Below the pieces are notes generated by a model that was given only the letters and a program-made list of their open reading frames with translations, searched no databases and had not been told where the DNA came from. Below are positions 60,735 through 64,000 of a stretch of 64,000 nucleotides of DNA, piece by piece (the stretch's first letter is position 1; each line of letters opens with the position of its first letter). Both the position numbers and the translations under genes were made by a program. Origin of the DNA: Ignavibacteriales bacterium (lineage in GTDB: Bacteria; Bacteroidota; Ignavibacteria; Ignavibacteriales; Ignavibacteriaceae); NCBI GenBank assembly GCA_003538625.1, contig DPRR01000006.1, forward strand, positions 372,001-436,000, in the 5' to 3' direction.

Positions 60735-61989
60735 GAATTATTTTCTTTATTCTATCTGAATTTTGTTTGCTTGTTTTATAATGGATCTTTATTCCGTCTT
60801 CATCATAATCTATTTTAAGAACTTCAGCGAACGAATGAATCTGAGAAACTTTTTTTGAGTCGGTTAATTGTAATTTTATTTTTGCTTCAACAAACTGATC
60901 TTCAATAATATCATTCAATAAAGACTTTAATGCAGAAATGTTCATCCCCCGTGCAGCCGAAATCATAATACTGTTTTTATGGGCGTTACGAATAAAATCA
61001 ATCCTAGCTTTATCCTTGATCAAATCTATTTTATTAAAAATTCTAACAACTTTTTTTTCACTGCTTCCAAATTCTTTTAATGTTTCCTCAACAACTTTCA
61101 TATGATCTTCATAAAATGGGTGAGAAACATCTACAACGTGAAAAATTATGTCGGCTTCCCTTACCTCGCTTAATGTACTTTTAAAGGATGCCACAAGCTG
61201 CGGAGGAAGTTTACGGATAAACCCAACTGTATCACTTATTAAAATTTTTTCAGTATCATGAACTTCTAAAGAACGTGTAGTTGAATCGAGTGTTGCAAAT
61301 AATTTGTCTTCAGCAAAAACGTCTGCACTGGTTAGCAGGTTAAACAAAGTAGATTTTCCGGCATTGGTATAACCTGCAATTGCTATTCGTGTTGAGTTTT
61401 TTCTTCCCGCACTTTGAGTGGTTCTGTGGGATTCAATCTGCGTAAGTTTTTCTTTTAAAAGAGCAATTCGGGTACGGATAATTCTTCTATCGGTTTCAAT
61501 TTGTGTTTCGCCCGGACCTTTAGTCCCAATTCCACCATACTGTTTTGATAAGTGAGTCCATGCACGAGTTAATCTTGGCAAAAGATATTGCAGCTGTGCA
61601 AGCTCAACCTGAGTTTTTGCTTCTTTGCTTTTTGCACGCGATGCAAAGATATCCAGAATTAATCCGCTTCGATCAATTACTTTGCGCTTAAACAAATCGG
61701 AAAGATTTCTTACCTGTACAGGGGTCAAATCATCATCAAAAATAATTATGTTTATATCATTCAGTTCAACAAGCTGCGCAAGCTCCTCAGCCTTTCCTTT
61801 TCCGATGTAATACGCAGAATCCATTCTGGCCTTACTTTGAACAATCTTAAAAACAGTTTCTGCACCGGCAGTATTTGCAAGTTCTTCAAGTTCAGCAAGG
61901 TGCTCTTCAACAACCTCTTTGCTGTAAGTTTTTGTGTCAAGCGCGACCAGCATTGCGCGTTCAACTACTTTTTTTGTTATTTCTATCAT
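60724..61989 (-). CDS. hflX: GTPase HflX
   Basis: 421-residue ribosome-associated GTPase that splits stalled or heat-damaged ribosomes. The N-terminal HflX domain ends with the G-G-I-G-T-K-G-P-G-E-T-Q-I-E-T-D-R-R signature at ~152-169. The G domain has G1 G-Y-T-N-A-G-K-S-T at 206-214, a switch T-L-D-S-T-T-R, G3 D-T-V-G-F, G4 N-K-I-D and G5 S-A-A. It is complete and typical. Confidence 0.96.
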   Translation of the reverse strand: MIEITKKVVERAMLVALDTKTYSKEVVEEHLAELEELANTAGAETVFKIVQSKARMDSAYYIGKGKAEELAQLVELNDINIIIFDDDLTPVQVRNLSDLFKRKVIDRSGLILDIFASRAKSKEAKTQVELAQLQYLLPRLTRAWTHLSKQYGGIGTKGPGETQIETDRRIIRTRIALLKEKLTQIESHRTTQSAGRKNSTRIAIAGYTNAGKSTLFNLLTSADVFAEDKLFATLDSTTRSLEVHDTEKILISDTVGFIRKLPPQLVASFKSTLSEVREADIIFHVVDVSHPFYEDHMKVVEETLKEFGSSEKKVVRIFNKIDLIKDKARIDFIRNAHKNSIMISAARGMNISALKSLLNDIIEDQFVEAKIKLQLTDSKKVSQIHSFAEVLKIDYDEDGIKIHYKTSKQNSDRIKKIIHDS

Positions 61990-61999
61990 AATATATTTT

Positions 62000-62088
62000 C
62001 TAAGTGAACCTTAGTGCTCTAAGTGTCTAAGTGGTACGAATCTTCTTTTACCACTGAGACACTAAGCACACTTAGAAACACTAAGTTG
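62000..62088. repeat. Long imperfect hairpin repeat (CTTAGTG / CACTAAG type)
   Basis: Two ~27-base arms (62010-62036 and 62049-62075) that are imperfect inverted copies rich in CTAAGTG, around a short TTCTTTT-containing loop. CACTAAG-type elements are dispersed in several bacterial genomes. It fills the gap between hflX and the BatA-like gene and overlaps the latter's stop codon. Confidence 0.7.
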
Positions 62089-64000
62089 TAATTCCTTCCA
62101 AGTCTTTCTTTGCGTTGCGTGCAATTGTCATTTCGATCAAAGCTAAAATTAGTGCAGTAAGTAAAAAATATCTCCATAGCTCGGAACCAAATCTTGCTTG
62201 CAAAATTTTTTCGGTAATATTGCTGTCCTTATCTATTGAAACAAATTTACCCTCAAACTTTATTTCCTTCAGGTAATCTTCAAATTGTGATTTATCTGAA
62301 TAAACAGTTTTTGATTCTGAAGGATCGGTATTAATTGAAATCTCATCCATCAGTGTTTCACCCGAATAAAATTTGTAATTACCCGCTATACTTGTTTTGG
62401 TATAAGTCAAATAATCTTTATTCGGGTTATCATTTAAATTTATAAACTCTTCGGTATTATCCGGACGAACGACTTTTATTTGTGACAAGGCTGTGTTTTT
62501 TAAATCAACTGTTACATCTTCACCTGCGACAAAAATATTTTTATCTCTCTCTTTTGATGAAAGATATAAGACAGATTTGTTCAGTAAAGGCGAAAAAATA
62601 CTTTTGATTGGAAAATCACTCCAGCTTAAAACGGGAGAAGTATTAAAAGCAAATACTTTTCCCCTGCCAATTTTAAATTCAGTTAAAAAAGATGACCCAT
62701 CAATTAACTTAATTATCTGATTACCGGCAGATGAATTTTTATAATACGCATTTAGCTCGGGCGAGTCATATTGTTTCTTATCTTCATTTTGAAAAATATC
62801 CTGAAAAACAGGATGATTAAAATCAGTTTTTTCAAACTTAATTTTTATTTCTTCACTGTTTACTTTTCCAACAAAAGAGGAATTTAATCCTATCCCCAGC
62901 AATGAATATAGTTGGTTTAATTTGGCTGCGTCGGGCGTGGATGATGGAAATAAAATAATTCCGCCGCCATTATTAACAAAGTTTTTAATCTGTTCAATAC
63001 CCGATGTAATTGAATTTGCTGCAATAATTATCGATTGATATTTATTAAGCAGTTGTGAATTAATCTGGTTTATACTTCTATTATCAATATCATATTTGTT
63101 TTCTCCTGCTGTTTGCAAAGCAATTTGAACAAAGGATAAGTCTGCAGGAATTTCAGAAAATAGACCCAGGGAAATTTTAGACGGAATAAATAAACTTGCA
63201 AAGCGTTTATTATCCTGTTCGATCTCGTCAGTCTCAAGCTCCGCTGCAACAGAAATAAATCCGTTGTTTTTAGGAATTGCTTCAATATCCACAACAGTTG
63301 ATTGACCTGAATTTACATCAAAGCTTTTTTGTGCAGCTCTGTCATCATTCAAAAACAGAGAAACTACTCCGCTGTTTACATTTTGCTTTGAGTTATTAGT
63401 GATAGTTATTGAAAAACTAACCGGCTTGTCTTTTTCAAAAATCTGATTATTAATTTTTAACTCATCAATAGAAATGTTAAAAACATCTTTATCGGCTAAA
63501 TCTATCGAATACAAGCGTACATTGTTATTCAGCAACTCGCTTAAATCGGAATTATTTTTTTCAGTCGAGATTTTATTTTTCTGAAAATCTGATAACAAAT
63601 AAATTTCTTTATTAAAGTTTTTGCTTTCCGAAATAGTTTGCGCTGCTTTGATAATTGCAGAATTCAGATCACCTGATGCGAATGATAAATCAAGCTGATC
63701 AATCTTATTTAAAAACTCAGATAAGTTTGATGTAAGTTTATTTTCATAATTTGGATTTGAGACTAATATCAAACCAACTTCGTCACCTTCCTGAAGCTGT
63801 GAAATTATTGTTTTAATTATTTCTTTTGATTGATTAAAGAAAGAGCCTTTCTGATCAACAACAGACATACTAAATGTATCATCAAGAATAAAAACAGCTG
63901 TAGTTTTTGCGGCTGATGTGGTTCCTCCAATCTGAACTGATTGCAAAGCAGGACGCGCAAATGCCATTACTACAAACAAAATTATCAGAACCCGCAGAAT
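62081..64000 (-). CDS. BatA/VWA-domain membrane protein, C-terminal 639 residues (5' end beyond the window)
   Basis: The frame stays open to position 64000, so the N-terminus is missing. The visible start, L-R-V-L-I-I-L-F-V-V-M-A-F-A-R-P-A-L, is the second membrane helix of BatA-type N-termini, so few residues are lost. A von Willebrand A domain follows with a MIDAS-like D-D-T-F-S-M-S (Thr in place of the usual first Ser). Later are a DUF4159/GATase-like region (N-N-G-G-G-I-I-L-F-P-S) and a C-terminal helix. Such proteins work with MoxR ATPases and DUF58 proteins, in Bacteroides for aerotolerance. A TTG at 63979 is not a plausible true start. Confidence 0.85.
   Translation of the reverse strand: MLRVLIILFVVMAFARPALQSVQIGGTTSAAKTTAVFILDDTFSMSVVDQKGSFFNQSKEIIKTIISQLQEGDEVGLILVSNPNYENKLTSNLSEFLNKIDQLDLSFASGDLNSAIIKAAQTISESKNFNKEIYLLSDFQKNKISTEKNNSDLSELLNNNVRLYSIDLADKDVFNISIDELKINNQIFEKDKPVSFSITITNNSKQNVNSGVVSLFLNDDRAAQKSFDVNSGQSTVVDIEAIPKNNGFISVAAELETDEIEQDNKRFASLFIPSKISLGLFSEIPADLSFVQIALQTAGENKYDIDNRSINQINSQLLNKYQSIIIAANSITSGIEQIKNFVNNGGGIILFPSSTPDAAKLNQLYSLLGIGLNSSFVGKVNSEEIKIKFEKTDFNHPVFQDIFQNEDKKQYDSPELNAYYKNSSAGNQIIKLIDGSSFLTEFKIGRGKVFAFNTSPVLSWSDFPIKSIFSPLLNKSVLYLSSKERDKNIFVAGEDVTVDLKNTALSQIKVVRPDNTEEFINLNDNPNKDYLTYTKTSIAGNYKFYSGETLMDEISINTDPSESKTVYSDKSQFEDYLKEIKFEGKFVSIDKDSNITEKILQARFGSELWRYFLLTALILALIEMTIARNAKKDLEGITT

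Noticed and set aside
62493..62720. Open frames antisense to real genes, for example on the plus strand inside the BatA-like gene
   Set aside because: They lie wholly within well-supported genes, lack ribosome-binding sites and encode low-complexity products typical of AT-rich shadows.
1..64000. CRISPR arrays, prophage, rRNA or complete insertion sequences
   Set aside because: No regularly spaced repeats, phage structural genes, rRNA segments or transposase genes were found on either strand.

Overview
The window looks like chromosomal DNA from an AT-rich member of the Ignavibacteria/Bacteroidota-Chlorobi (FCB) lineage. The main evidence is six secreted proteins ending in a type IX secretion (Por) sorting domain with the N-Y-P-N-P-F-N signature and a terminal K-M-T-L-x-K-like tail. 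A GWxTD-domain lipoprotein-like protein, a DUF4159/DUF4175 pair, a BatA-type VWA protein and Bacteroidota-style -7 promoter boxes (TAnnTTTG) agree with this. No phage, complete insertion sequence, rRNA or CRISPR array is visible. Most of the window is housekeeping and envelope genes in short, tightly packed operons.

Layout: 1-10700 (minus strand) carries rnhB (partial), a UbiA prenyltransferase, a T9SS cargo protein, an Omp85/BamA-like protein, a PfkB sugar kinase, a GWxTD protein, rimO, cdsA, a DUF2007 zinc-ribbon protein and a CPBP protease. 10873-14930 (plus) holds an aromatic amino acid ammonia-lyase with an unusual Ala-Cys-Gly cofactor triad, then a MazF/PemK toxin-antitoxin pair coupled by overlapping codons to rmuC and a GNAT gene. 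14938-15484 (minus) is tRNA-Ala(CGC) and an EVE protein. 15709-19244 has a beta-helix T9SS protein and a membrane glycosyltransferase. 19302-28087 (plus) has DUF4159, the coiled-coil DUF4175 protein, and a regulatory run: PAS histidine kinase, NtrC-type regulator, STAS protein and REC-REC-PP2C phosphatase. 28115-34748 has prfA, a small membrane protein, ispH, a nitronate monooxygenase-like gene, metK and ahcY. 34802-38540 (minus) has an MFS exporter, a TIGR01777 epimerase and a T9SS protein.

38895-58776 (plus) is a long co-directional stretch: a candidate 53-residue membrane protein, miaB, a SPOR protein, an MBL hydrolase, a sigma-54 activator, lptE, a GT2, a TPR protein, a 3-methyladenine glycosylase, a GT9, a DUF3108 protein, two T9SS proteins bracketed by 164-bp repeats, a creatininase-family enzyme, a GNAT, a cupin, an M1 peptidase with T9SS tail and monomeric isocitrate dehydrogenase. 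58848-64000 (minus) has a YciI protein, a canonical histidine ammonia-lyase, hflX and a BatA-like protein cut by the window end.

The most striking non-coding signal is the number of unrelated small palindromic repeats. One 164-bp direct repeat pair has a 53-bp palindromic core that is exactly reversed between the two copies. Other repeats supply stop codons or C-terminal codons to genes (ispH, the nitronate monooxygenase, the BatA-like gene), and one palindromic segment lies in frame inside a T9SS protein. No wholly new multi-gene system is evident. The best candidates for new biology are the possibly invertible repeat pair, the Cys-type ammonia-lyase, and the two-receiver phosphatase/STAS module that lacks a linked switch kinase.
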